Assembly: GCA_003402695.1 (NCBI GenBank)
Contig: QQNC01000003.1
Span: 1-41,506, forward strand
Length of the DNA stretch: 41,506 bases
From: Verrucomicrobiota bacterium
Lineage (GTDB): Bacteria; Verrucomicrobiota; Verrucomicrobiia; Opitutales; Opitutaceae
Direction: 5' to 3'
Shown: piece after piece, positions 27,246-36,233 of the stretch
How positions within the stretch are numbered: position 1 is the stretch's first letter
Layout of the letters: each line of letters starts with the position of its first letter
Made by a program: the position numbers and the translations under genes
Notes under the pieces: model-generated
Told to the model about the DNA's origin: nothing
What the model saw: the letters and a program-made list of their open reading frames with translations, nothing else
Databases searched by the model: none

Positions 27246-27344
27246 TTTTCGAATTTCGATTGGCGATTTTCGATCTCAGAAAATCCCACTTGCTCGGTCG
27301 CCGCCTGAGGAATCGAAAATCGAGATTCGAAAATCGAAAATTCC
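27246..27344. repeat. AT-rich inverted repeat, family C, second copy
   Basis: ATTTTCGAATTTCGATTGGC and GATTTTCGAT at the left are mirrored by ATCGAAAATCGAGATTCGAA and AATCGAAAATT at the right, with a 40-base GC-rich centre. It starts at the carB stop and ends 3-4 bases before the next ATG, so it fills the gap completely. Shares arm sequence with 9964-10031. Confidence 0.87.
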
Positions 27345-27347
27345 ATC

Positions 27348-28319
27348 ATGCTCGCAGTCCGCATCCATGAAACCGGCGGCCCGGAAAAACTGCGGGTGGA
27401 CGACGTGCCCGTCCCGGCGCCCGGCGCGGGTGAACTTCGACTGCGGGTTGAGGCGGCGGGACTGAACTACATCGACATTTACAAGCGCAGCGGGCTCTAC
27501 GCCGTTCCGCTGCCGCACACGCTCGGGGGCGAGGCGGCCGGGATCGTGACCGCGGTGGGCGCGGGGGTGACGGATTTCAAGGTCGGCGACCATGTCGCCA
27601 GCCCCGCGGTGCTCGGCGCCTACGCGGCCGAGGCGCTCGCGCCGGCGGCGTCAACGGTGCGGGTGCCGGCGGGAGTCGGTTCGCCGCTCGCCGCGGCCGT
27701 GCTGCTGCAGGGCATGACGGCGCATTTTCTCGCCGGTGACACGTGCCCGCTCAAGCCGGGCGACACCGTGCTGGTGCACGCCGCGGCGGGTGGCGTGGGG
27801 CTGCTGCTCGTGCAGATCGCCAAGGCGCGCGGGGCGCGCGTGTTGGCGACCGTGGGCACCGAGGCCAAGGCGGAACTGGCCCGCGGCGCGGGGGCGGAAG
27901 CGGTCTGCGTCTACACGCGGGAGAATTTCACGGCCGCAGCGCGCGCGTTCACCGGCGGGCGCGGCGTGGATGTGGTTTACGACAGCGTGGGCAAGGACAC
28001 TTTTGAAGGCTCGCTCGCCAGCCTGCGGCCGCGCGGCCTGCTGGTATCATTTGGCAATGCCAGCGGGCCCGTGCCGCCGTTCGCCCCGCTGCTGCTCTCG
28101 CAGAACGGCTCGCTGTTTTTCACCCGTCCCTCGCTCCCCCATTACATTGCGACGCCCGCCGAGCTGCGGGCGCGCAGCGGCGACCTGTTCAAGTGGATCG
28201 CCGCCGGTTCGCTCCAGGTGCGCATTGGCGCGACGTTTCCCCTCACCGCGGCCGCGGACGCGCACCGCGCGCTGGAGGGCCGTGGGACGACGGGAAAAGT
28301 CCTGCTGCTCCCGGCGTGA
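27348..28319 (+). CDS. zinc-independent NADPH:quinone oxidoreductase (MDR superfamily)
   Basis: The 323-residue medium-chain reductase carries HETGGPEKLRVDDVPVP at the N-terminus, ELRLRVEAAGLNYIDIYKRSG typical of quinone reductases, and the nucleotide-binding HAAAGGVGLLLVQIAKARGA (about 145-164, AxxGGVG). The zinc-ligand cysteines of alcohol dehydrogenases are absent, which fits the QOR group. The C-terminal TTGKVLLLP is also typical. Expected reaction is NADPH-dependent reduction of quinones or related enones. Its start codon directly abuts a family C repeat, with no ribosome site. Confidence 0.9.
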   Translation: MLAVRIHETGGPEKLRVDDVPVPAPGAGELRLRVEAAGLNYIDIYKRSGLYAVPLPHTLGGEAAGIVTAVGAGVTDFKVGDHVASPAVLGAYAAEALAPAASTVRVPAGVGSPLAAAVLLQGMTAHFLAGDTCPLKPGDTVLVHAAAGGVGLLLVQIAKARGARVLATVGTEAKAELARGAGAEAVCVYTRENFTAAARAFTGGRGVDVVYDSVGKDTFEGSLASLRPRGLLVSFGNASGPVPPFAPLLLSQNGSLFFTRPSLPHYIATPAELRARSGDLFKWIAAGSLQVRIGATFPLTAAADAHRALEGRGTTGKVLLLPA

Positions 28320-28329
28320 CGGGGAGAAC

Positions 28330-28422
28330 GTGTTAAGGGTCAGACTTTAGGGGTGACGTTTATGACGACGAAGCTGCTCTGCTTTCAGCCACCTAACACT
28401 TAATACCTAACCCCTAACCCTC
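28330..28422. repeat. imperfect inverted repeat, family F (gggttaggtgtt type)
   Basis: GTGTTAAGGGTCAGACTTTA and GGGGTGACG at the left are partly mirrored by CACCTAACACTTAATACCTA and ACCCCTAACCCT at the right. Only one copy lies in the window. It ends 8 bases before the purU ATG. Confidence 0.55.
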
Positions 28423-28430
28423 CAGAACCC

Positions 28431-29285
28431 ATGTCCTCCCCCGTCACACTCATCGCCCTGTTGCACGGCCCCGACCGGCCCGGTCTTGTCGCCAAGGTGT
28501 CCGGTTGGATCTTCGAGCGCGGCGGCAACATCATGCACGCGGACCAGCATCACGACCGGGAGGCGGGCATCTTCTTTCAGCGCGTCGAGTGGGAAACCAA
28601 GGCCGGGGCCGAGGTGGCGGACGCCGCGGCGTTCCGCACTTTTGCCGCCGGGCTGGGCATGGCGGTGCAGGTCACGTCGTCGGCCAGCCGGCCGAAGGTG
28701 GTCATGTTTGTGTCGAAGGCGGAACACTGCTTCCACGACCTCGCGTTGCGCTGGCGCGAACGGGAATTTGCGGGCGAGCTGGTCGCGGTCATCGGCAACC
28801 ACGCCGACCTCGCGGACGTGGCGAAAACCTACGGGCTGCCGTTCCATCACATTCCCGTCACCGCGGAGACCAAGGCCGCTGCGGAGGCAAAGCAGCTGGC
28901 GCTGCTGCACGAACTCGGCGCCGAGCTCGTGGTGCTCGCGCGCTACATGCAGGTGCTGTCCGCGGATTTCCTGGAAAAAATCGGCCGGCCCGTGATCAAC
29001 ATCCATCACTCCTTCCTGCCCGCGTTCGCCGGCGGCAAGCCCTACCATCAGGCGCACGCCCGCGGCGTGAAGCTCATCGGCGCCACGGCGCATTACGCAA
29101 CGCGCGACCTCGACGAAGGCCCGATCATCCACCAGGACGTCGCCCGCGTGACGCACCGTCACGGGGTGGAAGACCTCATTCGCAAGGGCCGCGACCTCGA
29201 GAAGACGGTGCTCGCCCAGGCGGTCCGCTGGCACCTCGGCGGCCGCGTGCTGGTCTATGGGCACAAAACCGTCGTGTTCGACTAG
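28431..29285 (+). CDS. purU: formyltetrahydrofolate deformylase
   Basis: PurU hydrolyses 10-formyl-tetrahydrofolate to formate and tetrahydrofolate, balancing one-carbon pools and supplying formate for PurT. The 284-residue protein has an N-terminal ACT domain (about 5-80, beginning TLIALLHGPDRPGLVAKVSG and GGNIMHADQHHD) and a formyl-transferase domain with VVLARYMQVLS, the catalytic INIHHSFLPAFAGGKPY, KLIGATAHYAT and DEGPIIHQD. The N-H-D catalytic set is present. The ACT domain probably senses glycine or methionine, as in E. coli, but that is inferred. Confidence 0.96.
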   Translation: MSSPVTLIALLHGPDRPGLVAKVSGWIFERGGNIMHADQHHDREAGIFFQRVEWETKAGAEVADAAAFRTFAAGLGMAVQVTSSASRPKVVMFVSKAEHCFHDLALRWREREFAGELVAVIGNHADLADVAKTYGLPFHHIPVTAETKAAAEAKQLALLHELGAELVVLARYMQVLSADFLEKIGRPVINIHHSFLPAFAGGKPYHQAHARGVKLIGATAHYATRDLDEGPIIHQDVARVTHRHGVEDLIRKGRDLEKTVLAQAVRWHLGGRVLVYGHKTVVFD

Positions 29286-29304
29286 GCCGAGCGGAGCTCG
29301 GCGG

Positions 29305-29422
29305 GGGCAGGGAGCAGGGGGCCGGGAGCAAGGGGCAGGATTATTTCAAGTCGGCCTATGCGGGATTCAATCAGGCATGAGCATATGCTGAGATCCGACC
29401 TTCCTGCTCCTTGCCCCTGCTC
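29305..29422. repeat. inverted repeat, family G (gggagcaaggggcagga type)
   Basis: GGCAGGGAGCAGGGGGCC and GGGAGCAAGGGGCAGGA at 29306-29340 face TCCTGCTCCTTGCCCCTGCT at 29402-29421, about 60 bases apart. The left end is a tandem of two similar units. One copy only in this window. It lies between purU and the YfgM-like gene. Confidence 0.7.
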
Positions 29423-29497
29423 CGGCCGCAACGCGGCCTTTACACGCGGAGCGGGTTTTGCTCTCGTACATCTTCCATTCCCGCCACCCCTGTGCCC

Positions 29498-30226
29498 ATG
29501 ACCAAGCCGACCGCTCCTTCCGCTCCGAAATCCGCCGGTGATGACCGCAATCTGGTCGCCGTGGACGAAAACTACGTCGCCCTGACCTTCGAGGACCGGT
29601 TGCGTATTTTCTGGAAGAAGAACGGCAAGTCCGTGCTCGCCCTCGTGGTGATCGTGCTGCTCGCCATCGTGGCCAAGGGCGCGTGGGACTATCGCGCGGC
29701 GCAACAGGAAGTGGAACTGCAGCAGGATTACGCCGCGGCCACCACGCCCGCGCAGCTCAAAACCTTCGCCGCGGCGCATCCCGGCCATGTGCTCGCCGGC
29801 CTCGCGCGGCTCCGGCTCGCTGATGACGACTATGCGGCGGGTAAGTCCACTGAGGCGATTTACGGTTACGAGGCCGCCATTCCAGCCCTGCAGACGGGGC
29901 CGCTGGCCAGCCGGGCGCGGCTCGGCCTCGCGATGGCCAAGCTCCAGGGCGGCAAGACGGCGGAAGGGGAGGCGGCGCTAAAACAGCTCGCGTCCGATGC
30001 CACCGAGACAAAGGGCGTCCGCGTCGAAGCCAACTACCAGCTGGCAAGCCTCGCCAGCGTCGCCGGCCGGTCCGACGACGTGAAGAAATTTTCCGACCAG
30101 GTGATGGCAATCGACCCCACGAGCCCCTGGCTGCAGCGCACGCTGCTGCTGCGCGCGAGCCAGCCGATCGCCACGGCTCCGGTCAGTGCTACGCCGGCGG
30201 TGAAGTTCCCCGCTACGGGGAAATAA
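29498..30226 (+). CDS. YfgM-like membrane-anchored tetratricopeptide protein
   Basis: The 242-residue protein has a cytoplasmic N-terminus, one membrane helix (about 45-64, VLALVVIVLLAIVAKGAW) and a periplasmic helical-repeat domain (75-225). EDRLRIFWKKNGKSVLALVV before and inside the helix, and LARLRLADDDYAAGKSTEAI and RARLGLAMAKLQGGKTAEGEAALKQL within the repeats, fit the YfgM/TPR_21 type. In E. coli YfgM associates with the SecYEG translocon and PpiD in periplasmic chaperoning; a similar role is inferred here. Ends in a Pro/Ala-rich tail. An upstream reading would cross the family G repeat, so ATG 29498 is preferred. Confidence 0.72.
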   Translation: MTKPTAPSAPKSAGDDRNLVAVDENYVALTFEDRLRIFWKKNGKSVLALVVIVLLAIVAKGAWDYRAAQQEVELQQDYAAATTPAQLKTFAAAHPGHVLAGLARLRLADDDYAAGKSTEAIYGYEAAIPALQTGPLASRARLGLAMAKLQGGKTAEGEAALKQLASDATETKGVRVEANYQLASLASVAGRSDDVKKFSDQVMAIDPTSPWLQRTLLLRASQPIATAPVSATPAVKFPATGK

Positions 30227-30282
30227 AACCTGGGTTCGTTGCCGTTTGACGGGCGACACTCTCACGGCCGCATTCGGCAAAT

Positions 30283-30359
30283 TGGTCGGGGCGACAGGAT
30301 TCGAACCTGCGACCTCCTGGTCCCAAACCAGGCGCTCTACCAGGCTAAGCTACACCCCG
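30283..30359 (-). tRNA. tRNA-Pro (anticodon TGG)
   Basis: On the minus strand the acceptor stem CGGGGTG pairs with CGCCCCG (one T-G pair), the D-arm is TAGCTTAGCCTGGTAGAGC, the anticodon arm CCTGG-TTTGGGA-CCAGG gives anticodon TGG, and the T-arm has GGTTCGAATCC. Discriminator A is followed by an encoded CCA (30283-30285). It decodes CCA and probably other proline codons. A TTGACA box (30400-30405, minus strand) lies about 40 bases upstream, with a weak -10. Confidence 0.97.
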
Positions 30360-30555
30360 TACGCAAGAAGGGCGACAGGGGATGCCCGCCACCCCGGGGT
30401 GTCAATGCTATCTCCCGAAGTGGCGGGAGATCAGTGGCCGGTGACGAGTTTGTGACGGTTTATGTCATAACCGGGAGTCAGCCCGAAGGGGGCTGGCGTC
30501 TCACAACTTAGCGTGCGGTAGCGGGGTTAGCCCTGAAAGGGCCCTTCCGATTGTT

Positions 30556-30561
30556 TATAAT
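30556..30561 (+). promoter_or_regulatory. probable -10 box of the LysM protein gene
   Basis: A perfect TATAAT at 30556-30561 lies 56 bases before the ATG in a locally AT-rich stretch. The -35 region (CTGAAA, near 30533) is weak. Upstream, 30457-30472 (GGTTTATGTCATAACC) is nearly palindromic and could bind a regulator. Confidence 0.5.
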
Positions 30562-30616
30562 CTCTGCTTGCCACACCTCCCGATTCCGCTACTTGTCGGC
30601 ACCTAACCTCATATCT

Positions 30617-31135
30617 ATGGATACCATTTCCCGCGAAAATAACAGCATGCTGCCGATCGGTGGAGTCATCGTCGGCGTGATCGCTTTGGCCATCGGTGGC
30701 TACGGCGCCATCAAGGCCTCGAGCCTTCAAAAGAAAGTCGACGCGCAGGAGGAAAAGGTCGCCAAGATTGACGGTCTCGAGTCCCAGCTCGGCTCCGTGT
30801 CCGCCACCGCCGACAAATCGGCGAAGGACATCGGTTCACTTTCCCGCACCACGCAGGAGGCCTTCAACACGGTCGCCGCGGATCTCGGCAACATTCACGC
30901 CTCCCTCACCAAGCTCGAGGAATCCGCGAAGAAGCCCGCCGCTGCCGGCAAGGGTGGCCACGGTCCCGTCGTCGCCGGTCCCGGTGAATACGTGATTAAG
31001 GCCGGCGATACGTTCGCCAAGATCGGCCGCGCCAACGGCGGTTTTTCGGGCACGGAAGTCGCCTCGGTCAACCCCGATGTGAACCCGAGCAAGCTCAAGG
31101 TCGGCCAGAAGATCAAGCTGCCGCAGAAGAAGTGA
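30617..31135 (+). CDS. membrane-anchored coiled-coil LysM protein
   Basis: The 172-residue protein has a short N-terminus, a membrane helix (about 12-33, LPIGGVIVGVIALAIGGYGA), a predicted coiled coil (about 34-103, rich in K, E, S with heptad-like spacing), an Ala/Gly-rich hinge, and a C-terminal LysM domain (about 123-170: EYVIKAGDTFAKIGRANG ... VNPDVNPSKLKVGQKIKLP). LysM domains bind peptidoglycan, so the protein probably spans from the inner membrane to the cell wall. A start at ATG 30617 is supported by the TATAAT upstream. An intrinsic terminator follows the stop by 24 bases. Confidence 0.85.
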   Translation: MDTISRENNSMLPIGGVIVGVIALAIGGYGAIKASSLQKKVDAQEEKVAKIDGLESQLGSVSATADKSAKDIGSLSRTTQEAFNTVAADLGNIHASLTKLEESAKKPAAAGKGGHGPVVAGPGEYVIKAGDTFAKIGRANGGFSGTEVASVNPDVNPSKLKVGQKIKLPQKK

Positions 31136-31159
31136 GCCGCTGCTTCACTTAAAAATTTG

Positions 31160-31194
31160 TGCCTCCTCGCCCCCGTGGCAGGAGGCATTTTTTT
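31160..31194 (+). terminator. intrinsic terminator after the LysM gene, ending 7 bases before the Nudix start
   Basis: TGCCTCCT (31160-31167) pairs with AGGAGGCA (31180-31187) around a 12-base loop and is followed by seven T (31188-31194). The Nudix ATG is at 31202. Confidence 0.85.
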
Positions 31195-31201
31195 CGCCCC
31201 C

Positions 31202-31771
31202 ATGAATCCGTCCCACCCCGGCCCCGCGCGCTGGGAAAAACTCGCGGGCACGACACTGGCGTCGACGCGTGTGTTCGACCTGCAGAGCACGCGCTTCCGG
31301 CATCCGGGGCGCGCGGTGGAGCGCGACTTCGTGGTCATCCGTCCGCCGGACTGGGTGAACGTCCTCGCTCTCACGCCTGATCACCACCTCGTGCTGGTGA
31401 AGCAATTTCGCTTCGGCATCGACGGCTTCTCGCTCGAGATTCCGGGCGGCATGATGGAGGCGGGCGAAGATCCGGTGGCCACGGGCCTGCGCGAGTTGCG
31501 CGAGGAAACGGGGTTTGCCGGGACATCCGCGCGGCTGCTCGGCAGCGTGCATCCCAATCCCGCGATCCAAAGCAACCGCTGCCATTTCGTGCTGGTGGCG
31601 AATGCCGCCGCCTCGACGGCGCAGGACTGGGACACGGACGAGGAAATCGCGGTCACGACGCAACCGGTGGACGAGGTGCTGGCGCTCGCCCGCGCGGGCG
31701 GGATCACCCACGGGCTGGTGCTGGACGCACTGTTTTACTTCGAGCCGGTATGGCGAAAAATGAATGCTTGA
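31202..31771 (+). CDS. Nudix hydrolase, ADP-ribose pyrophosphatase-like
   Basis: The 189-residue protein has a complete Nudix box at residues 83-105 (G-x5-E-x7-RELREETGF), matching GX5EX7REUXEEXGU with every metal-binding residue present. LVLVKQFRFGIDGFSLEIPGG before the box is characteristic of ADP-ribose/NDP-sugar pyrophosphatases (NudF-like), in which VxQxR and ExPxG recognise the ribose side. Substrate is inferred. Its ATG sits 7 bases after the T run of a terminator, so its transcript must come through that terminator or start within it. Confidence 0.9.
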   Translation: MNPSHPGPARWEKLAGTTLASTRVFDLQSTRFRHPGRAVERDFVVIRPPDWVNVLALTPDHHLVLVKQFRFGIDGFSLEIPGGMMEAGEDPVATGLRELREETGFAGTSARLLGSVHPNPAIQSNRCHFVLVANAAASTAQDWDTDEEIAVTTQPVDEVLALARAGGITHGLVLDALFYFEPVWRKMNA

Positions 31772-31794
31772 GCATGCCAACTCTGAACCCTGTT

Positions 31795-31886
31795 TGTCAT
31801 TCCGAACGAAGGGAAGAATCCACTGGGATGGGAGCGAAGCCCGCGGCGCAATCTCACTGGATTCTTCGCTCCGCTCAGAATGACAA
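31795..31886. repeat. inverted repeat, family E (gtcattctgagcgaagcgaagaatcc type)
   Basis: TGTCATTCCGAACGAAGGGA then agaatccactggga on the left face TCTCACTGGATTCTTCGCTC and CGCTCAGAATGACA on the right. A second full copy is at 39757-39846 and a half copy at 41014-41035. This class of sequence is known from many unrelated bacterial genomes, where it often yields spurious translated peptides. Confidence 0.88.
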
Positions 31887-32028
31887 GGCATTCAGGCCGC
31901 CTGCCTGCAGGCCTTGGTCTGAAGCGCAAGCAAGCTCGCGGCCCACGAAATCACCGGCCAACGGTGCGATCTCCTCCGGCATTTGACTAAACCCCGCCCC
32001 CCGCTTACCTGACGCTCGCCCCGCCACC

Positions 32029-33291
32029 ATGTCCGTCCCCCAATTCGCCAACCTCCCCGAGGCCCTCGGCCCCGCCACCCCGGGCGGCCAGGTGCCGGCG
32101 TTGCTGGAGAGCGAGATTCGCAAGATTTACAAGCGGAGCCCATTGTACGGCCGGCGCTTCCCGCTGCACCCGGATCCGTTGAAATGGTCCTGCTACAGCG
32201 AGATCCCGGCGCTGTCGAAAAAGGAGATCATCGACCAGGGGCACCAGGCGTTTTTTGCCGATTACGCGGACGTGGACCGCGGCTTGCTGACGAAACGTTT
32301 TGAGTACGAGAGCACGGGCGGGACGACGCAGTCGCCGATGACCGTGATCATGGAGGAGGGCTGGTGGGACCGCCAGACCGAGAACGCGTACCGCGCCTCG
32401 CCGATTCTGCGCCAGTTTGTGGGCCGGCCGTACCGCAAGTGCGTCCTCGCGCCGGTGGGCTGCTCCAGTAACCTTTGCCCGTACGAGGACCACCCGTTTC
32501 CGCACCGCTATTTCAACGGCACGGTCTACCTGAACCTCTCGAGCGATCCGTTCGCGTTTCCCGAGGCGGAATGGGACCGCATTGTGCTCGAGCTGCAGGC
32601 GACGAAGCCCGAGGTGATCGAGGGCGAGCCGGTTTATCTCTCGCTGCTGGCGCGCGCGGTGCAGAAACGTGGCGTGAAGGCGCCGAGCATCAAGGCCGTG
32701 ATCCTGACCTACGGCAAGGCGAGCACCCAGCACGGCCGGCGCATCGCGGAGGTGTTTCCCGCGCCGCAGGTGGACCTCTATGGCTCGACCGAGGCGGGAT
32801 ACATATTCGTGGGCGAGGCGTTCAAGGACAATTCCCAGGCGATCGACGCCAACGCCTTTATTGAGCTGGTGCCGTGGCGCGCGGAGCTGCCGGGCGTGTT
32901 CCAGATCCACGTAACGACGCGCGACCGGGTGGCGATGCCGCTGCTGCGCTACCACACCGGCGACATCGTGCAGCAATTCCCGGCGGGCTTCCGCCTGCTG
33001 GGCCGCGAGGGCAACCTGTTTTTCCGGCCCGACGGCTCGCTGGTGTCGCCCACGGACATTGACGCGGCCCTGCCGGCGAATTTCGCCTGCTGGCATTACT
33101 CGCTCGTGCAGACGGCGGCCGACCGCTGGGATTTTCACTATGTCGCCGAAGAAAACGCGGACCATCGCGAGGTGGAGTTGGCGATCGCGGCCGTGCTGGG
33201 TGCGGGCGTGCGCGTGAACGCATTCCGCCGCCGCGTGCTTGCGCCCGCCGCGAGCGGCAAGTTCGCCCTCCTCAAGCCGCTGGTGCGGTAG
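32029..33291 (+). CDS. phenylacetate-CoA ligase-like (PaaK/CapK family) adenylate-forming enzyme
   Basis: The 420-residue protein belongs to the ANL superfamily. ATP-binding loop STGGTTQSP is at 95-103, YGSTEAG at 251-257 (adenine and substrate contacts), and RYHTGD at 307-312 with the ribose-binding aspartate. LSKKEII near 62-68 and the overall order follow PaaK. It is close to PaaK length (about 430). No phenylacetate-degradation genes surround it, and CapK-like members act in polysaccharide or lipid pathways, so the acyl substrate is unknown. It stands alone between two repeat elements. Confidence 0.82.
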   Translation: MSVPQFANLPEALGPATPGGQVPALLESEIRKIYKRSPLYGRRFPLHPDPLKWSCYSEIPALSKKEIIDQGHQAFFADYADVDRGLLTKRFEYESTGGTTQSPMTVIMEEGWWDRQTENAYRASPILRQFVGRPYRKCVLAPVGCSSNLCPYEDHPFPHRYFNGTVYLNLSSDPFAFPEAEWDRIVLELQATKPEVIEGEPVYLSLLARAVQKRGVKAPSIKAVILTYGKASTQHGRRIAEVFPAPQVDLYGSTEAGYIFVGEAFKDNSQAIDANAFIELVPWRAELPGVFQIHVTTRDRVAMPLLRYHTGDIVQQFPAGFRLLGREGNLFFRPDGSLVSPTDIDAALPANFACWHYSLVQTAADRWDFHYVAEENADHREVELAIAAVLGAGVRVNAFRRRVLAPAASGKFALLKPLVR

Positions 33292-33295
33292 GGGA

Positions 33296-33320
33296 GGTCG
33301 GGCGGATCTCTGACCCGCCC
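33296..33320. repeat. short palindrome, family B, second unit
   Basis: GGTCGGGCGGATCTCTGACC then CGCCC. GGGCGG and the reverse unit CCGCCC frame ATCTCTGA, as in the unit at 6523-6547. It starts 4 bases after the preceding stop codon. Confidence 0.45.
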
Positions 33321-33523
33321 TGTGGGTTGCGGGCGGGACCGTAACGTTGTGCGACCAGCGCGCGCCCCACGGCGATCAGGCGTGGCGCCCACGGCTTCTT
33401 AAAAAGGTTAGGCTCGCTTATAAGCCTGAACGAAATTCGCGGCCGCTACCGATAAACTTTACTTCCCGAGTTGGGTAGCTGAACGTCTGCGCGCCTGAAC
33501 CCCTTCCTCATCACGTCTTTGTC

Positions 33524-34291
33524 ATGAATCTTGCTGTCAGCATCTTCGGTTCCACCATCGGCCGGAAAATCATCATCGCGGCCACCGGCGTGATCTTGAT
33601 CGGATTCGCCGTCGGCCACCTGGTGGGCAACCTGCAAATCTTTGAAGAGGCTGACCGCATCAACGGCTACGGCGCGTTTCTCCACCAGCTCGGGCCGTTG
33701 CTCTGGGTCGCGCGGATCGTGCTGCTCGCGAGCGTCATCCTCCATATCTGGGCGGCCACGGTGCTGACGCTGGAAAACCATGCGGCCCGGCAGATCAAGT
33801 ACGGCGTGAAGCACACCATCCAGGCGACGCTGGCGTCGCGGATGATGCGCTGGACCGGCGTGGTGGTCCTGGCCTTCCTGCTTTACCACCTGGCGCATTT
33901 CACCCTCGGGTTCACCCAGGTCGCGACGTACAAGGAAAACCTCCCGCTTTACACCATGGTCGGCGACTATCGCGTCGCGGGCTTCCTCGCCGTCAAGAGC
34001 GGCACCCAGGTGCTCGACGTGCGCAGCATGGTCATCCTCGGCTTCTCGCAACCCGTGGTCTCCCTGTTCTACATCGTGGCGGTGGGGCTGCTGAGCTTTC
34101 ACCTGCTGCACGGCGCGGACAGCCTGTTCCAGACTTTCGGCTGGCGCTCGCAGAAATGGGCGGGCGCGCTCCGCAAGCTCGTCATCGTTTTCTGCGCCCT
34201 GTACTTCCTCGGCAACCTCGCCATCCCGGGCGCGGTGCTGCTCGGCAAAATCCCGGTGGCTGAGTCCGCCCGCGCCGCCGTCCGCCCCTAA
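33524..34291 (+). CDS. sdhC: succinate dehydrogenase/fumarate reductase cytochrome b558 subunit
   Basis: Membrane anchor that binds two haems b and passes electrons between SdhB and menaquinone. The 255-residue protein has five membrane helices with histidines suited to haem ligation: H32 (GHLVGN), H74 (ILHIW), H122/H125 (LLYHLAHF) and H193/H196 (SFHLLHG). Length and layout match the b558 single-anchor (type B) group found in Bacteroidota, Bacillus and Wolinella-like enzymes, not the SdhC/SdhD pair of proteobacteria. sdhA begins 8 bases after its stop. The longer TTG/other starts are not needed; ATG 33524 gives the usual N-terminus. Confidence 0.93.
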   Translation: MNLAVSIFGSTIGRKIIIAATGVILIGFAVGHLVGNLQIFEEADRINGYGAFLHQLGPLLWVARIVLLASVILHIWAATVLTLENHAARQIKYGVKHTIQATLASRMMRWTGVVVLAFLLYHLAHFTLGFTQVATYKENLPLYTMVGDYRVAGFLAVKSGTQVLDVRSMVILGFSQPVVSLFYIVAVGLLSFHLLHGADSLFQTFGWRSQKWAGALRKLVIVFCALYFLGNLAIPGAVLLGKIPVAESARAAVRP

Positions 34292-34299
34292 TTCCCGCC

Positions 34300-36222
34300 A
34301 TGGCCAAACTTGATTCCAAGATTCCCGCCGGTCCGCTCGCCGACAAGTGGCGCCGCCACAAGACGGAGATCAAGCTCGTCAACCCGGCCAACAAGCGGAA
34401 GTACGAGATCATCGTCGTCGGCGCCGGTCTCGCCGGCGCCTCGGCCTCGGCCACGCTCGCGGAGCTCGGCTACAAGGTGAAGAATTTCGTCTTTCACGAC
34501 AGCCCGCGCCGGGCCCATTCCATCGCCGCGCAGGGCGGCATCAACGCCGCGAAGAACTACCAGAACGACGGCGACTCGGTGTACCGGCTGTTCTACGACA
34601 CCCTCAAGGGCGGCGATTACCGTTCCCGCGAGGCGAATGTCCACCGCCTCGCCGAGGTTTCGGTCAATATCATCGACCAGTGCGTCGCGCAGGGCGTGCC
34701 GTTTGCCCGTGAGTACGGCGGGCTGCTCGCGAACCGCTCGTTCGGCGGCGCGCAGGTGAGCCGCACGTTTTACGCCCGCGGCCAGACCGGCCAGCAGCTC
34801 CTGCTGGGCGCCTATTCCGCCCTTTCGCGCATGATCGCGGCGGGAGGGGTCGAGATGCACACGAACAGCGAGATGCTCGACCTCGTCGTCGTGGACGGCC
34901 ATGCGAAGGGCATCATCGTGCGCAACCTGCTCACCGGTGAAATCGAGCGCTACGCGGCCGACGCGGTCATCCTCGCGACCGGCGGCTACGGCAACGTCTT
35001 CAACCTTTCCACCTACGCGCGCGGCTCCAACGTCACCGCCAGCTGGCGCGCCTACAAGCGCGGCGCGTGCTTTGCGAATCCCTGCTATACGCAGATCCAC
35101 CCGACATGCATCCCCGTCACCGGCGACTACCAGTCGAAGCTCACGCTCATGTCGGAGTCGCTGCGCAACGACGGCCGCATCTGGGCGCCGAAGCACCAGG
35201 CCGACCGCCTCAAGCCGCCCGCGAGCATCCCCGAGGCGGATCGCGACTATTATCTCGAGCGGATGTATCCGAGTTTCGGCAACCTCGCCCCGCGCGACAT
35301 TGCCTCGCGCGCCGCCAAGCGCGTGTGCGACGAGGGCCGCGGCGTCGGTGAGACCGGCCTGGGGGTTTACCTCGATTTTGCCGACGCGATCAAACGGCTC
35401 GGCGAACCCGTCGTCCGCGAGCGTTACGGCAACCTCTTCGACATCTACCACGAGATCACCGCGGAGAGCGCCTACCAGCAGCCGATGCGCATTTTCCCGG
35501 CCGTCCACTACACGATGGGCGGGCTCTGGGTGGATTATAACCTGATGTCGAACGTCCCCGGGCTCTTCGTCCTCGGCGAGGCGAACTTCTCCGATCACGG
35601 CGCAAACCGGCTCGGCGCCTCCGCGCTGATGCAGGGCCTCGCCGACGGCTATTTTGTCATTCCCTATACGATCGGCGATTATCTCGCCGGCCAGAAGCCC
35701 GGCGCGCGCCCGTCGATTGATGCGCCGGAGTTCAAGGCCGCGGCGGAAAACATCCGCGCGATGACGGAGCGTTTTCTGCAGATCAAGGGCAAGGAGACCG
35801 TCAGCCATTACCACAAGCGGCTCGGCAAGATCCTGTGGGAGCACTGCGGCATGGCGCGCACGCGCGCCAGCCTCGAGCAGGCGCTGAAGCTGATTCCGGC
35901 GCTGCGCGAGGAGTTCTGGGCGAACGTCACGGTGCCGGGCTCGGCGGCCACGCTCAACCAGTCGCTGGAGCAGGCCGGCCGCGTGGCGGACTTTATCGAG
36001 CTGGGCGAGCTGCTCTGCCTCGACGCACTCACGCGCGAGGAGAGCTGCGGCGGCCATTTCCGCGAGGAGCACCAGTATCCCGACGGCGAGTGCCAACGGG
36101 ATGACGAGAAGTTCGCGCACGTCGCCGCGTGGGAATTCCAGGGAGCGGGCAAGCCGCCGCTCCGCAACATCGAGCCGCTCAATTACGAGTTCACGAAGAT
36201 GAGCGTCCGCAACTACAAATAA
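34300..36222 (+). CDS. sdhA: succinate dehydrogenase/fumarate reductase flavoprotein subunit
   Basis: Catalytic subunit with covalent FAD, converting succinate and fumarate. The 640-residue protein has the FAD-binding [10 protein letters not shown] (41-50), the flavin-linked histidine H73 in [23 protein letters not shown], the active-site region [24 protein letters not shown], and [21 protein letters not shown]. Length matches the type-B enzymes of Bacteroidota and Chlamydiota-related phyla (about 640), larger than the E. coli subunit (588). Middle gene of sdhCAB. Direction of catalysis in the cell cannot be read from sequence. Confidence 0.96.
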   Translation: MAKLDSKIPAGPLADKWRRHKTEIKLVNPANKRKYEIIVVGAGLAGASASATLAELGYKVKNFVFHDSPRRAHSIAAQGGINAAKNYQNDGDSVYRLFYDTLKGGDYRSREANVHRLAEVSVNIIDQCVAQGVPFAREYGGLLANRSFGGAQVSRTFYARGQTGQQLLLGAYSALSRMIAAGGVEMHTNSEMLDLVVVDGHAKGIIVRNLLTGEIERYAADAVILATGGYGNVFNLSTYARGSNVTASWRAYKRGACFANPCYTQIHPTCIPVTGDYQSKLTLMSESLRNDGRIWAPKHQADRLKPPASIPEADRDYYLERMYPSFGNLAPRDIASRAAKRVCDEGRGVGETGLGVYLDFADAIKRLGEPVVRERYGNLFDIYHEITAESAYQQPMRIFPAVHYTMGGLWVDYNLMSNVPGLFVLGEANFSDHGANRLGASALMQGLADGYFVIPYTIGDYLAGQKPGARPSIDAPEFKAAAENIRAMTERFLQIKGKETVSHYHKRLGKILWEHCGMARTRASLEQALKLIPALREEFWANVTVPGSAATLNQSLEQAGRVADFIELGELLCLDALTREESCGGHFREEHQYPDGECQRDDEKFAHVAAWEFQGAGKPPLRNIEPLNYEFTKMSVRNYK

Positions 36223-36233
36223 CTTTCACCCCG

